A DNA stretch of 46,721 nucleotides from JAVBKV01 sp031553885 (GCA_031553885.1 JAVBKV010000062.1:1-46721), one strand, 5' to 3'. Shown: positions 6,775 through 16,529, counted from the first letter of the stretch. Program-made: numbers and translations. Notes: generated by a model not told the origin, from the letters alone.

Positions 6775-9513
6775 ATGAAAAAACTTCTACTTCTGACTTT
6801 GCTGGCCCTTTTTTTATCGGAAAGTTTATTGGCCCAGACAATGCCCCAACTAAGTTCGGAAGGCAATGAACATTGGTACTATATTCAATTTAAAAGAGAA
6901 GGGGCTGTTCTTCAGGATATGGGTGAAAATACCAATCTGAAAACAAAAATACCACAAAAAAATACAGCACAGCTCTGGAAAGTAACCGGAACAAAAGATA
7001 ATTATATCCTGACCGGAAAAAGCGGGAGAAAAATAGTTTATTCCGGAGGTTATTTTAAAACCAGCACATCATCAGGATCGACCTTTAAAATTCTTCCTAC
7101 AAAAAATACTACTTATGCACCGGCTTTGGAGCTACAGAGAACCGGTGGTTCCGGTTACATGAATCAATGGGGAGCTCCCGGACCGGACCGGGACCTGGGA
7201 GAATATGGTTACGGGGATTCCAACAATACGTTGGTATTTATTAAAGAAGCTGATTTGGAACTGGAAGCCGAGATAACGGGCAAAGCAACAGTTCCAGATG
7301 AAAAATACAGTCTGTGGTACCGGGAACCGGCGACTCAAGGGATGACTTCTGCTCTTCCCATCGGAAACGGTCAATTCGGAGCCATGATAGTTGGCGGAAT
7401 CCGGAAAGATGAAATCCAATTCAATGATAAAACACTTTGGTCGGGGAGTCCTACGATCTATGGAGCCTATCAGGATTTCGGAAGCCTGTTCATTGAAAAT
7501 AAGAATATTTCTTCCGTGAGCAATTATCGTCGTGAGCTGGATATCGAAAATGCCATCGCCCGGGTAACTTATACCACAGATGGGGTTGTATATACCAGAG
7601 AGTATTTTTCAAGTTATCCGGACAGTGCGGTCATCATTTATCTGACGGCTTCCGTACCGGGTAAGATTGATGCGAACCTGATTATGGAAGGAGGCCATAA
7701 CGAAGCAATTGCTTATACTAACACCAGCGCTTCCTTTAGCGGAAAACTGGATTTGGTTTCTTACTATGCTAAAATGTCCGTTAAAAATGATGGAGGAACC
7801 ATCTCTTCTTCCGATGCAGGGATCCGGGTAGCAGGAGCGAACTCGTTGATGATTGTATTAAGGGGAAACACTAATTTTTCTCCGGCCAGTCCTACTTATA
7901 CATCTCCGGAAAATCGGTTGAAACCCAACGTGGATCATGTTGTTTCAAAAGCAATGGGTCAGCCCTATAAGACTTTGAAGCAAAAGCACATTGACGATTA
8001 CAGGTCTTTGTTCGGCCGGGTTCAATTTGCTCTTGAAGGAACGACTAATACAATGCCTACCGATGAATTGATTCATGCATATAATAATGAAGGATACACT
8101 GATTTATTCCTGGAAGAATTGTATTTTCACTTCGGACGGTATCTGATGACGGGTTGTGCAAGAGGATTGGATTCTCCATCCAATTTGCAGGGGATCTGGA
8201 ACTACGTTAATAACCCGCCCTGGAGTTCGGATCTGCATAGCAATATCAATGTGCAAATGAATTACTGGCCGGCAGAGAATACGAATTTGTCGGAATTGCA
8301 TTATACATTTTTGAATTACATCTATAATGAATCGATGATTCATAACCAGTGGAAAGAAAATGCTAAAAAATCAGGGCAAACCAAGGGATGGACTTTATTT
8401 ACAGAAAATAATATTTTCGGATACCATGGGCCTTTCATGCATAACTATGTAATAGCTAATGCCTGGTATTGCATGCATATTTGGCAGCATTATCGTTATA
8501 CACTGGATCAGGAATACCTGAAAAACATTGCTTTTCCGGTGATGAAAACCTGTTGTGATTTCTGGTTGGAGAGACTGATTCAAGACAGGAAAGTCCATGA
8601 CGGAACCTGGGTTTGCCCCAATGAATTTTCTCCGGAACATGGACCGAGCGAAGATGCAACTGCTCATTCCCAGCAATTGGTCTGGGATTTGTTTAACAAT
8701 ACATTACAGGCGATTGATTTATTAGGTGAAAATGTGGTGGATGCTGCATTTTTGAGCGATTTGAAAAACAAATTTGCTCGTCTGGATAAAGGATTGGCTA
8801 TTGAAACTTCTTCCGGTCAACTGAAGGAATGGAAATATTCTCCGAATTCTGTAGGGGAAGCCACACACCGCCACATGTCCCATTTGATGGGGTTATATCC
8901 GGGAAACCAGATTTCCCCGATGATCGATAAGGATATTTTCAATGCTGCGGTAAAATCCCTGAAAGACAGAGGAGATCAGAGCACCGGCTGGTCGATGGGA
9001 TGGAAAATTAATCTTTGGGCACGGGCGCTGGACGGAGATCATGCCCGTATTATATTGAATAGAGCATTGAGACTTTCCAAAACAACATCAATCAATCAGT
9101 ATGATGGGGGTATTTACCAGAATTTATTTGATTCTCATGCTCCTTTTCAGATTGATGGGAATTTTGGCGCTTGTGCCGGAATTGCGGAAATGCTGTTACA
9201 AAGTCATACAGGTGTTCTGCAAATACTACCTGCCTTGCCGACAGCCTGGTCGAAAGGGAATATACAAGGATTGAAAGGAGTGAACGGATTCCGGGTTGGA
9301 ATCCGGTGGGATCATGTAAAAACAGAAATTACCGTGAAATCGGAATCCGGCAGGGATTGTGAAATACAATTTGATAACATAAAAAATGCAGTGGTAAAAG
9401 ATGAAAATAACAAGCAGGTTTCATTTACCGTGCTTCATGATAATCAAATCAAGTTTCCTACTGTAGCAGGAAAAACCTATAAACTGACCTGTTCTGAACG
9501 GATCCGGAAATAG
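6775..9513 (+). CDS. GH95 alpha-L-fucosidase-type glycoside hydrolase with N-terminal lectin-like domain
   Basis: 912 residues, exported by a signal peptide ending in LLAQ (about 21). Residues 25-155 resemble a ricin-type beta-trefoil (HWYYIQFKR, AQLWKV). The GH95 N-terminal domain starts near 180 (LWYREPA, LPIGNGQFGAMIVGG). The (alpha/alpha)6 catalytic part contains NINVQMNYWPAE (about 488-499), CPNEFSPEHG (about 611-620) and DGNFG (about 793). These correspond to the regions holding the catalytic Asn pair, the acid Glu and the Asp described for GH95 enzymes. GH95 members release alpha-1,2-fucose or alpha-galactose from glycans; which applies here cannot be read from sequence. It is monocistronic and converges with the HTH gene at 9532. 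Confidence 0.9.
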   Translation: MKKLLLLTLLALFLSESLLAQTMPQLSSEGNEHWYYIQFKREGAVLQDMGENTNLKTKIPQKNTAQLWKVTGTKDNYILTGKSGRKIVYSGGYFKTSTSSGSTFKILPTKNTTYAPALELQRTGGSGYMNQWGAPGPDRDLGEYGYGDSNNTLVFIKEADLELEAEITGKATVPDEKYSLWYREPATQGMTSALPIGNGQFGAMIVGGIRKDEIQFNDKTLWSGSPTIYGAYQDFGSLFIENKNISSVSNYRRELDIENAIARVTYTTDGVVYTREYFSSYPDSAVIIYLTASVPGKIDANLIMEGGHNEAIAYTNTSASFSGKLDLVSYYAKMSVKNDGGTISSSDAGIRVAGANSLMIVLRGNTNFSPASPTYTSPENRLKPNVDHVVSKAMGQPYKTLKQKHIDDYRSLFGRVQFALEGTTNTMPTDELIHAYNNEGYTDLFLEELYFHFGRYLMTGCARGLDSPSNLQGIWNYVNNPPWSSDLHSNINVQMNYWPAENTNLSELHYTFLNYIYNESMIHNQWKENAKKSGQTKGWTLFTENNIFGYHGPFMHNYVIANAWYCMHIWQHYRYTLDQEYLKNIAFPVMKTCCDFWLERLIQDRKVHDGTWVCPNEFSPEHGPSEDATAHSQQLVWDLFNNTLQAIDLLGENVVDAAFLSDLKNKFARLDKGLAIETSSGQLKEWKYSPNSVGEATHRHMSHLMGLYPGNQISPMIDKDIFNAAVKSLKDRGDQSTGWSMGWKINLWARALDGDHARIILNRALRLSKTTSINQYDGGIYQNLFDSHAPFQIDGNFGACAGIAEMLLQSHTGVLQILPALPTAWSKGNIQGLKGVNGFRVGIRWDHVKTEITVKSESGRDCEIQFDNIKNAVVKDENNKQVSFTVLHDNQIKFPTVAGKTYKLTCSERIRK

Positions 9514-9531
9514 AAGAAATACCGGATGGGG

Positions 9532-10482
9532 TTATAAGGTACTTAAAATTTCACGTTGATGTTGGAAGAATTCCATACGTTTTTTCTCTCCGCTGAATGA
9601 AATCAGGGTGGAACTTTTTAGTAACATATTTATCCAGTTCTTCATTTCATCAATGGATTCCGGATTGTCAATGGAATAATGGTTGATCCCAAAGAGTCGG
9701 AATGTTATTTTCGAATAATCATTGCTGGACCACAGAATAAAATCACTGTCAAATCTGACATGGGTAACATAGATGGTACAAGGCATTTCTTTGTTTTTTC
9801 CTGAAATAGCATCATATTCCATATCGTTCAGCAGTGAAAATGCTTCCTGTTTCATTTGCAGAACTTCCTGTTCGGATATTAAATTCAGGTATCGGAAGTA
9901 ATTGATGTCAGCTACTAATGATTTTATCAGGTCCCAGTCATAAATGAAATAAATGTTCGTTTGATGTAACTCTTTCAACATCAATTTCTCCAGTGAGACA
10001 ATTTTGGAAGGAATGCTGAATTCCGACATACTGACAGGTTTAGAAATGATATTCCGCTGGTATCTCCATTTATACATCCGAAGTTTGGAGATCATCTCAT
10101 AATTATACAGATATAAAATAGAAATGTTATTGTTGAGGGAAATGATATAATGTTCTTTTCCGGTCCGTAATTTTTTCATGGACTTGAGAGTAGTTTCCTG
10201 CCACTTGATATAGTCTTCTATAAAAGACTCTTCTTTTATACGGGTTACTTTTACTTTATAGATTTTATCATCTTCCTCTTTAATTAAACTATCCAGTGAA
10301 ATATTCAGTTTTTGAGCAATTTTCATTGTTTCCTGGAACGAAAAATCAATTTCTCCTCTTAAACGCCGGTATGCAGCTTCCTTACTCATCGGAATAGTGT
10401 TGGTCAGTATATCTACTGCATGCATTCCTTCCGGAGTTTTTTGCTTCAGGATTTTAATGAATTCTTCAGAAAAAGTGGTCAT
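9532..10482 (-). CDS. HTH protein, second of a tandem paralogous pair
   Basis: 316 residues. An N-terminal Cro/CI-like helix-turn-helix (about 20-70, KEAAYRRLRGEIDFSFQETMKIAQKLN) is followed by a roughly 240-residue alpha-helical region of unknown fold. The protein aligns along its length with the upstream gene product: the same KEAAYRRLRG core, a matching Y..R..KW.YQ.R segment, and a common STLISFSGE-type ending. The genes are 12 bases apart on one strand, a tandem duplication and likely operon. Probably a DNA-binding regulator with a sensory or dimerisation domain; ligand unknown. Confidence 0.7.
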   Translation of the reverse strand: MTTFSEEFIKILKQKTPEGMHAVDILTNTIPMSKEAAYRRLRGEIDFSFQETMKIAQKLNISLDSLIKEEDDKIYKVKVTRIKEESFIEDYIKWQETTLKSMKKLRTGKEHYIISLNNNISILYLYNYEMISKLRMYKWRYQRNIISKPVSMSEFSIPSKIVSLEKLMLKELHQTNIYFIYDWDLIKSLVADINYFRYLNLISEQEVLQMKQEAFSLLNDMEYDAISGKNKEMPCTIYVTHVRFDSDFILWSSNDYSKITFRLFGINHYSIDNPESIDEMKNWINMLLKSSTLISFSGEKKRMEFFQHQREILSTL

Positions 10483-10494
10483 ATATCATTTAAT

Positions 10495-11454
10495 TTAGAT
10501 ATGCAATTTTTTTATCATTTTTCTCTGCTGATTGAAAAAGTTTACTTTTTCAATCTCTCCGGTTACGGAGATTAGTGTAGAATATCGCATCAAGGAATCA
10601 ATCCATTCTTTTGTGTCGTTGTTGATTTCTTCTTCTATTGATCCCAGGTAGTTCATCCCGAAAATGTTGATTGCGGATCCTTTTAAGTTATTTCCATCTA
10701 TATATACATAATTAGAATCAAAATAAGTGTTGGCAAGGTAAAATATAAAAGGAGAGCCAAATTTTGTTTTTCCGGAAGAAATATCTTCTTCCAAATCTTC
10801 CAGGAGTTGATAAGTCTCTTCCCGTAATAAATTTACTTCATCTTTTGAAATCAGGCCAAGTTCCATAAAATAGTGAATATCAGATGTGTATGGTTCAAAT
10901 AGGTCTTTAATGCTGATATAGTAGGAGGCGACTTGCTGGTGTATTTCTCTGAACGTTTTTTCGATATGCCTGACTGAAGGGGGAACCTCAATTTCAGCCA
11001 TTTTTAAAGGATTAGGTGCATTCCTGAATTGGTATGCCCATTTAAAAAACCGGAACTTACAAATGGTCGGATATAGAAAAATGTGTGAACTGGGTAAGGT
11101 ATTAATTGCTCCGTAGATTTTGGCATCAGGATCTGCTTTCATATACTGCATGGCTTGAATACTTGTTTCCATCGTCCTGTTGTAGGCCGATATAAGATTT
11201 TGCCTGTTCATCCGGATAATATTGAAAGAGAAAGTTCCTTTTTCTTTTATCTTAAGTATTTTGTCGAGAGATAGATGCAAATACGATGCTATTTGCTGGG
11301 CTTCCTTAAGTGTAAACGGAATATCACCCCGTAAACGTCTGTAAGCAGCTTCTTTTTTTATTGGTATGATTTTAGTGAAAAAGTCAATAAGAGTTACGCC
11401 CTTCGGGACCCGTTGTTTTAGCTCTTTTATTATTTCCAGAGATAGTTCATCCAT
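10495..11454 (-). CDS. HTH protein, first of a tandem paralogous pair
   Basis: 319 residues with an N-terminal helix-turn-helix (KEAAYRRLRGDIPFTLKEAQ, about 33-52) and a long alpha-helical remainder like that of its downstream paralogue. No receiver, kinase or membrane segment is seen. It is divergent from the DUF3244-like gene at 11719 across a 264-base intergenic region. The layout resembles a regulator pair controlling an adjacent small gene, but no target is shown by the sequence alone. Confidence 0.7.
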   Translation of the reverse strand: MDELSLEIIKELKQRVPKGVTLIDFFTKIIPIKKEAAYRRLRGDIPFTLKEAQQIASYLHLSLDKILKIKEKGTFSFNIIRMNRQNLISAYNRTMETSIQAMQYMKADPDAKIYGAINTLPSSHIFLYPTICKFRFFKWAYQFRNAPNPLKMAEIEVPPSVRHIEKTFREIHQQVASYYISIKDLFEPYTSDIHYFMELGLISKDEVNLLREETYQLLEDLEEDISSGKTKFGSPFIFYLANTYFDSNYVYIDGNNLKGSAINIFGMNYLGSIEEEINNDTKEWIDSLMRYSTLISVTGEIEKVNFFNQQRKMIKKLHI

Positions 11455-11654
11455 AATAAAATATGTAATTCTTTTTTGTAAAAGATATATGAAAGTTATC
11501 TGTTTTTAGACAAAAATCCATTGTTCAAAAAATACTATTCTAACAACTAAACCTTACATTTAAATTTGCTTATGATGTTACTTTATTATGAAACAAATTT
11601 TTTGTTACAAGCACAAACCGAAAAATCTGGCTTTTATGCATGCAAAAGATCTCT

Positions 11655-11694
11655 AAAATAGACACGCCCTTATTTTGTGTTGCAAAAATAGACA
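11655..11694. promoter_or_regulatory. direct repeat AAAATAGACA x2 in divergent regulatory region
   Basis: The 10-mer AAAATAGACA occurs at 11655-11664 and 11685-11694, exactly 30 bases apart (about three helical turns), just upstream of the DUF3244-like gene and in the divergent region with the HTH pair. It is a candidate binding site for those HTH proteins. The rest of 11455-11718 is AT-rich with no gene. Confidence 0.35.
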
Positions 11695-11718
11695 ATTTTT
11701 ATTCAAAATGATAAAATA

Positions 11719-12207
11719 ATGTCTTTATTTATGAATGTTAAAGTATTAATTTCGTTAAATAAATATGATAAATTTAAAGGATTAGTTAAAAGCCCCATGA
11801 ATAAAGTATTTAAAATGTTTTCAGGCCTTTTAAAGTGCTTATCAGATGCCCAGAACCGGAAGGATATGGAAAGATCACCTTTAATATTAATATGGAATAG
11901 GAAATGTTCAAAAAATCCATTTTGTAATTTGTTGGATATACAGTTGAATAAAAATCAATTGTTGGAGATCGAGTTTTTTGAAGAATTAGGTGATATGAAA
12001 ATATGCATTCAGGATCAGTGGGAAACAATCGTTTATGAATTACAGATATACACAGTTCCCACTTTACATATCATTATCGAAATCAACAATTGGCCCCCCG
12101 GCTTTTATTCGATTCAGATTTCTAATTCATTATTGAAATCAACCGGATTTGTTCTGGTGCGAAATGAAGTGGTTCCTTTTTTTGGAAATATCGCTTCATT
12201 GATCTGA
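11719..12207 (+). CDS. DUF3244-like protein
   Basis: 162 residues. Residues about 72-150 show the DUF3244 pattern: LLEIEFFEELGDMKICIQD, then TVPTLHIIIEINNWPPGFYS and a final strand. An internal ATG at 11731 gives MNVKVLIS, matching the N-terminus of the paralogue at 3305-3676 (MNLKVLLS), so that may be the true start. No clear signal peptide. Function unknown; it is the sole gene facing away from the HTH pair. Confidence 0.6.
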   Translation: MSLFMNVKVLISLNKYDKFKGLVKSPMNKVFKMFSGLLKCLSDAQNRKDMERSPLILIWNRKCSKNPFCNLLDIQLNKNQLLEIEFFEELGDMKICIQDQWETIVYELQIYTVPTLHIIIEINNWPPGFYSIQISNSLLKSTGFVLVRNEVVPFFGNIASLI

Positions 12208-12227
12208 TTCTGATTAAGAAAATAGAA

Positions 12228-13070
12228 TTATGACATGTAAAAATGAACAGCCATCCAATTATTTTTTTCTTTGTGTCCGATGAATTGGAGTTGGTGTTTT
12301 TCGCATTCCTGGCGGATACTATCGAGGTCTTCTTTATAAAAGCCACTCATATATAATTCCGACCCGGACTTCATGCAGGAAGCGTACCTGCGAATGTCGG
12401 CCAACAAAATATTCCGGTTGATATTGGCAAAGATAACATCGAAATGTTCCTCTCCCAATAATTCGGAACCTCCCAGTAGAACCCGGACATCCGGAGTGTG
12501 ATTCAGTTGTATGTTTTCCAGTGAATTCCGGTAGGCCCATTCATCGATGTCAATTGCAACAACAGGCATGGCTCCTTTCATCCGGGCTAATATCGCCAGG
12601 ACTGCAGTGCCACATCCCATATCCAGGAAAGACCGACCGGTCAATTCTTTATCCAGCAGAAATGAAACCATGAGGCTGGTTGTTTCATGATGCCCTGTTC
12701 CGAAAGCCATTTTCGGATCAATTACGATATCATAAGTCAGAGGGGGGATATCCTGATGAAAAGAACTGTGGATTACACATTGGTCGTCAATAATGATAGG
12801 CTGGAAAAAATTTTTCTCCCATTCTTCGTTCCAGTCTTTCGTCTCGATCCATTCATCCGAAAAAGAAATCCGGACATCCTCCAACGGGAAATCATTCAGA
12901 AGGATTTCTGTTTTTTCTTTCGAATACAACTTTTCCTGGATGTAAGCATTCAGGCCGGATTCCGTTTCGTTAAAACTTTCAAATCCTTCTTCTCCCAGGA
13001 TGGCAGCCAGGACGTCCCTGTTTATCTCGGTATTCGGTGAAACCGATATTTTTATTTCGTAATAATTCAT
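12228..13070 (-). CDS. prmA: ribosomal protein L11 methyltransferase
   Basis: 280 residues, the usual length for PrmA. The N-terminal half is the L11-recognition domain. The C-terminal half is a class I SAM methyltransferase with motif I LDMGCGTAVLAILA (about 150-163), VVAIDIDEWA, and the family motif FANINRNIL. It methylates ribosomal protein L11 in the cytoplasm using S-adenosylmethionine. Its 3' end is 20 bases from the convergent DUF3244-like gene. Confidence 0.93.
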   Translation of the reverse strand: MNYYEIKISVSPNTEINRDVLAAILGEEGFESFNETESGLNAYIQEKLYSKEKTEILLNDFPLEDVRISFSDEWIETKDWNEEWEKNFFQPIIIDDQCVIHSSFHQDIPPLTYDIVIDPKMAFGTGHHETTSLMVSFLLDKELTGRSFLDMGCGTAVLAILARMKGAMPVVAIDIDEWAYRNSLENIQLNHTPDVRVLLGGSELLGEEHFDVIFANINRNILLADIRRYASCMKSGSELYMSGFYKEDLDSIRQECEKHQLQFIGHKEKNNWMAVHFYMS

Positions 13071-13074
13071 TCTA

Positions 13075-13082
13075 CAAAAGTA
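13075..13082 (-). promoter_or_regulatory. candidate -7 element for prmA, implying a leaderless mRNA
   Basis: TACTTTTG on the minus strand matches TAnnTTTG but ends only four bases before the ATG (13068-13070). If used, transcription would start at or next to the start codon. No clear -33 TTTG is seen. Confidence 0.35.
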
Positions 13083-13121
13083 AAATGAAAAAACGGAAAA
13101 ACGAAATGGTTTGCCGTAGAG

Positions 13122-13152
13122 TTTGATTTTTAAGAATTTAAACTTACTTTTG
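13122..13152 (+). promoter_or_regulatory. promoter of the GH127/oxidoreductase operon
   Basis: TTTG at 13122-13125, a 19-base spacer, and TACTTTTG at 13145-13152 form a full Bacteroidota consensus promoter 36 bases before the GH127 start codon. Confidence 0.7.
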
Positions 13153-13188
13153 CTGTATCTTTAATGTTATCGCACACGGTATTGAAAA

Positions 13189-15111
13189 ATGAAAAACACA
13201 AATCGTTATTACGTTCGTTTATCTGCCTGTTTATTTTCTTGTTTTTTTATGGGAGTAATTTCCTTGTCTGCTCAGAAAGGATTACCTCGTCCGGCGGTTG
13301 AAAATAAAATGCAGCCGGGAGATCCTGCTACGACTCACTTGTCCGGCTACCTGGGAGTCCGGGTGGATGATTGTATTAAAAACAGAGTGAAAGCGCAGGA
13401 TGTAAATCATTTGGTAGAGCCTTTTTATAACAAAACGGAAACCGGACGCTGGCAAAGCGAGTTCTGGGGAAAGTGGATGTTGTCGGCTGTTGCTTCTTAT
13501 CGCTATTCCGGCGATCCGGTACTGCTGGACTCCATTCAAAAGGGGATCAATGGCTTATTAGGTTCGCAACTCCCTAACGGATACATTGGGAATTATTCAG
13601 AGGCGGCTCAATTGCAGCAATGGGATGTCTGGGGTCGGAAATACTCCATGTTAGGCCTATTGGCTTATTATGATTTGACGGGAGATAAGAAAGTACTGAA
13701 AGCCTCCGGCAAAGTTGCCGATCATTTGATGACACAGGTAGGACCGGGGAAGGTTAATATCGTGGAAACCGGTAACTACAGAGGAATGCCCAGCAGTACG
13801 GTCCTGGAACCAATCATGTTTCTTTATATGCGAACCGGAGATAACCGTTACCTGGATTTTGCCAAATACATTGTCGCCCAATGGGAAAAACCCGATGGTC
13901 CGCAGTTGATTGCCAAGGCTTTGAATGGAGTTCCTGTGGCCGATCGTTTTCCTCATCCCAACGTATGGTTTGGCCGTGAAAACGGACAAAAGGCGTATGA
14001 AATGATGTCTTGTTATGAAGGTCTGATCGAATTATACAAAATAACGAATAACCCGGAGTACCTCAAAGCGGTGGAAAGTACCGTTCGTAACATTTTGGAT
14101 ACGGAGATCAATGTGGCCGGATCAGGTAGTGCTTTCGAGTGCTGGTACCATGGACTTAGCCGGCAAACACAGCCTACCTACCACACGATGGAAACTTGTG
14201 TCACCATGACCTGGATGAAATTATGCCAGACATTGCTGTGTCTGACCGGGGACCCGCTTTATGCCGATCAGATTGAAAAGACAGCTTACAATGCGTTATT
14301 GGCTTCCATGAAGAACGATGCTTCACAGATTGCCAAATACAGTCCGTTGGAGGGACAGCGCCATCCGGGAGAAGAGCAATGCGGCATGCATATCAACTGC
14401 TGCAATGCCAATGGTCCGCGGGCTTTTGCCATGTTGCCTCAGTTTGCCGTTATGACCGGTCCTTCCCGGGAAGTTTTCTTGAATTTATATACCGGGTTTG
14501 AAAAAGAAATTGCTTTGTCGCCCAAAGAAAAGATAAAACTGAAACAAGTTACGGATTATCCCGTAGAAGGGACTGTACGTATAAAGATCGATTGTGATAA
14601 ATCCCGTGCGTTTATCCTGGCTTTACGTATTCCGGAATGGAGTAAGAATAATTCGGTCCTGGTGAACGGAGAAAAACAGGATGGAATCGTACCGGGGAGC
14701 TATTATAAAATGAATCGTACCTGGAATCCGGGCGATGAAATTGTTCTTGAACTGGATGTCCGCGGACGCTTGATTACTTCGGGCAATTATAATGCAATAG
14801 TCAAAGGCCCGGTTGTGCTGGCACGTGACTCCCGTTTCGGAGACGGGTTTGTCGACGAGGGTGCCCGGATCAGCCAAAAAGACTCTATTGTAAACTTGAT
14901 TCCGGTGCAAAATAAACCTTCCGGTATATGGATGGCGTTTACCGCTCCGTTGATGTTGGGAACCGACCTGGAAGGCGATGGACGGAAACTGAAGCAGGTT
15001 TCTTTCTGTGATTTTTCTTCGGCAGGAAATACCTGGGCGAAAGATATCCGGTATCGGGTGTGGATTCCTGAAACTTTGCATGTAATGAACAGTCCTTATC
15101 AACCCTATTGA
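13189..15111 (+). CDS. GH127-family beta-L-arabinofuranosidase-like protein
   Basis: 640 residues with a signal peptide ending LSAQ (about 29). An (alpha/alpha)6-barrel precedes beta-sandwich domains. The GH127 zinc/thiolate centre is visible: E335-T-C337 in METCVTMTW and the double cysteine C404-C405 in INCCNANGPRA, spaced as the Glu/Cys and Cys-Cys residues of characterised GH127 arabinofuranosidases. Predicted periplasmic or surface retaining hydrolase; the substrate could differ from arabinofuranose since GH127-like families are broad. Followed after 31 bases by a Gfo/Idh/MocA oxidoreductase in the same operon. Confidence 0.85.
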   Translation: MKNTNRYYVRLSACLFSCFFMGVISLSAQKGLPRPAVENKMQPGDPATTHLSGYLGVRVDDCIKNRVKAQDVNHLVEPFYNKTETGRWQSEFWGKWMLSAVASYRYSGDPVLLDSIQKGINGLLGSQLPNGYIGNYSEAAQLQQWDVWGRKYSMLGLLAYYDLTGDKKVLKASGKVADHLMTQVGPGKVNIVETGNYRGMPSSTVLEPIMFLYMRTGDNRYLDFAKYIVAQWEKPDGPQLIAKALNGVPVADRFPHPNVWFGRENGQKAYEMMSCYEGLIELYKITNNPEYLKAVESTVRNILDTEINVAGSGSAFECWYHGLSRQTQPTYHTMETCVTMTWMKLCQTLLCLTGDPLYADQIEKTAYNALLASMKNDASQIAKYSPLEGQRHPGEEQCGMHINCCNANGPRAFAMLPQFAVMTGPSREVFLNLYTGFEKEIALSPKEKIKLKQVTDYPVEGTVRIKIDCDKSRAFILALRIPEWSKNNSVLVNGEKQDGIVPGSYYKMNRTWNPGDEIVLELDVRGRLITSGNYNAIVKGPVVLARDSRFGDGFVDEGARISQKDSIVNLIPVQNKPSGIWMAFTAPLMLGTDLEGDGRKLKQVSFCDFSSAGNTWAKDIRYRVWIPETLHVMNSPYQPY

Positions 15112-15142
15112 TCTATTATTTAATTAAAATAAGTTTACCTGT

Positions 15143-16513
15143 ATGGAAAGACGTGATTTTCTGAAACAATCATTTGTGGGTGCTGCAGCAGTCGGCACCA
15201 CTTTTGTTGCCGGAGGTTTGTCTGAAGTTTTCGGACAAACAGCTCCCAGTAATAAAATAAAAATCGCTCTGATCGGTTGTCGCAACCAGGGTTGGAGTAA
15301 CCTGGATTCTTTTTTGAATTATCCGGAAGTCGAATGCATCTCTCTTTGTGATGTAGACGACGAATGGCTTTACAAAAGAGCTGCGGATGTGGAAAAAAAA
15401 TCCGGAAAAAAACCAAAACAATTAGTAAAGGATTGGCGTAAAGTCATTGATAATAAAGATGTGGATGTCGTGATTATCGGTACTCCCGACCATTGGCATT
15501 GCCTTCCGTTAGTAGCCGCCTGTCAGGCAGGAAAAGATGTGTACGTGGAAAAACCCTTAGCCAACACGATTGAAGAATGTGATCTGATGGTGAAAGCCGC
15601 CCGGAAATACAACCGGATTGTCCAGGTCGGACAATGGCAACGGAGCGATCCGCACTGGGATGAGGCTGCTCAGTTTGTCCGTGATGGAAAAATCGGACGG
15701 GTACGTACCGTTAAGGTATGGGCCTACCAAACCAGTAAATGGACACTTCCGGTAAAACCCGATGTGGCTGTACCTGCCGGAGTGGATTACGACATGTGGT
15801 TAGGACCGGCTCCCAAACGGGGATTCAATGAAAACCGGTTCCATTATAATTTCCGTTTCTTCTGGGATTATGCCGGAGGGCTGATGGCCGACTGGGGTGT
15901 GCATTTGTTGGATTATGCGCTCAAAGGAATGAACGTGGGATTACCGCCTTACGTATTGGGCTCTGGAGGTAAATTCGGGTATCCGGATGATGCTATGGAG
16001 ACTCCCGATACAATGACTGCGACTTACAAATACCCTGATTTCAATATTGTATGGGATCATGCCTGCGGAATCGGTAACGGTATATTCAATCAGAAAGAGG
16101 GTGTTGCATTTTTCGGAGAAAACGGAACCCTGTTGCTTACCCGTGCCGGTTGGGAAGTCCGTCCGGAAAAAACCAACAACGGCTATATGTTCCCGTATTG
16201 TTATCCTTGCGATAATCAGCGCAAAGAAGCTAGTAACAGGATGGAAGCCATTCCATGGCAGAAAGGAGAAGGTAAAGGATTATACAGGCATGTGGGTAAT
16301 ATGCTCGAATGCATGAAAACCCGTCAGTTACCGAATGCGGATGTAGCCATCGGAGCTGAGGTTGCTAAACTCAGCCACATCACCAATATTTCCAGCCGCT
16401 TAGGCAGGGCTTTGGCTTGGGATGCTGCCGGCAACCAATTCCTGAATGATGTGGAAGCCAATGCTTTCTGTAAGGCGCATTACAGATCTCCCTGGAAATT
16501 GCCGGTGCTTTGA
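15143..16513 (+). CDS. Gfo/Idh/MocA-family oxidoreductase with Tat-like signal
   Basis: 456 residues. MERRDFLKQSFVGAAA is a twin-arginine-like signal, consistent with export of a folded NAD(P)-binding enzyme. The Rossmann motif ALIGCRNQGW begins near residue 42. The family lysine motif VEKPLA is at 135-140, and the C-terminal alpha/beta domain carries WGVHLLDYAL. Such exported members act on sugars or glycosides by an NAD-dependent redox mechanism. Co-transcription with GH127 suggests a shared sugar substrate; that is inference. Confidence 0.88.
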   Translation: MERRDFLKQSFVGAAAVGTTFVAGGLSEVFGQTAPSNKIKIALIGCRNQGWSNLDSFLNYPEVECISLCDVDDEWLYKRAADVEKKSGKKPKQLVKDWRKVIDNKDVDVVIIGTPDHWHCLPLVAACQAGKDVYVEKPLANTIEECDLMVKAARKYNRIVQVGQWQRSDPHWDEAAQFVRDGKIGRVRTVKVWAYQTSKWTLPVKPDVAVPAGVDYDMWLGPAPKRGFNENRFHYNFRFFWDYAGGLMADWGVHLLDYALKGMNVGLPPYVLGSGGKFGYPDDAMETPDTMTATYKYPDFNIVWDHACGIGNGIFNQKEGVAFFGENGTLLLTRAGWEVRPEKTNNGYMFPYCYPCDNQRKEASNRMEAIPWQKGEGKGLYRHVGNMLECMKTRQLPNADVAIGAEVAKLSHITNISSRLGRALAWDAAGNQFLNDVEANAFCKAHYRSPWKLPVL

Positions 16514-16529
16514 TTAATTGATAGTTTAG

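Noticed and set aside
9502..9527. Hairpin ATCCGG/CCGGAT as a terminator for GH95
   Set aside because: Only 6 bp with a 14-base loop, overlapping the stop codon and without a T run.
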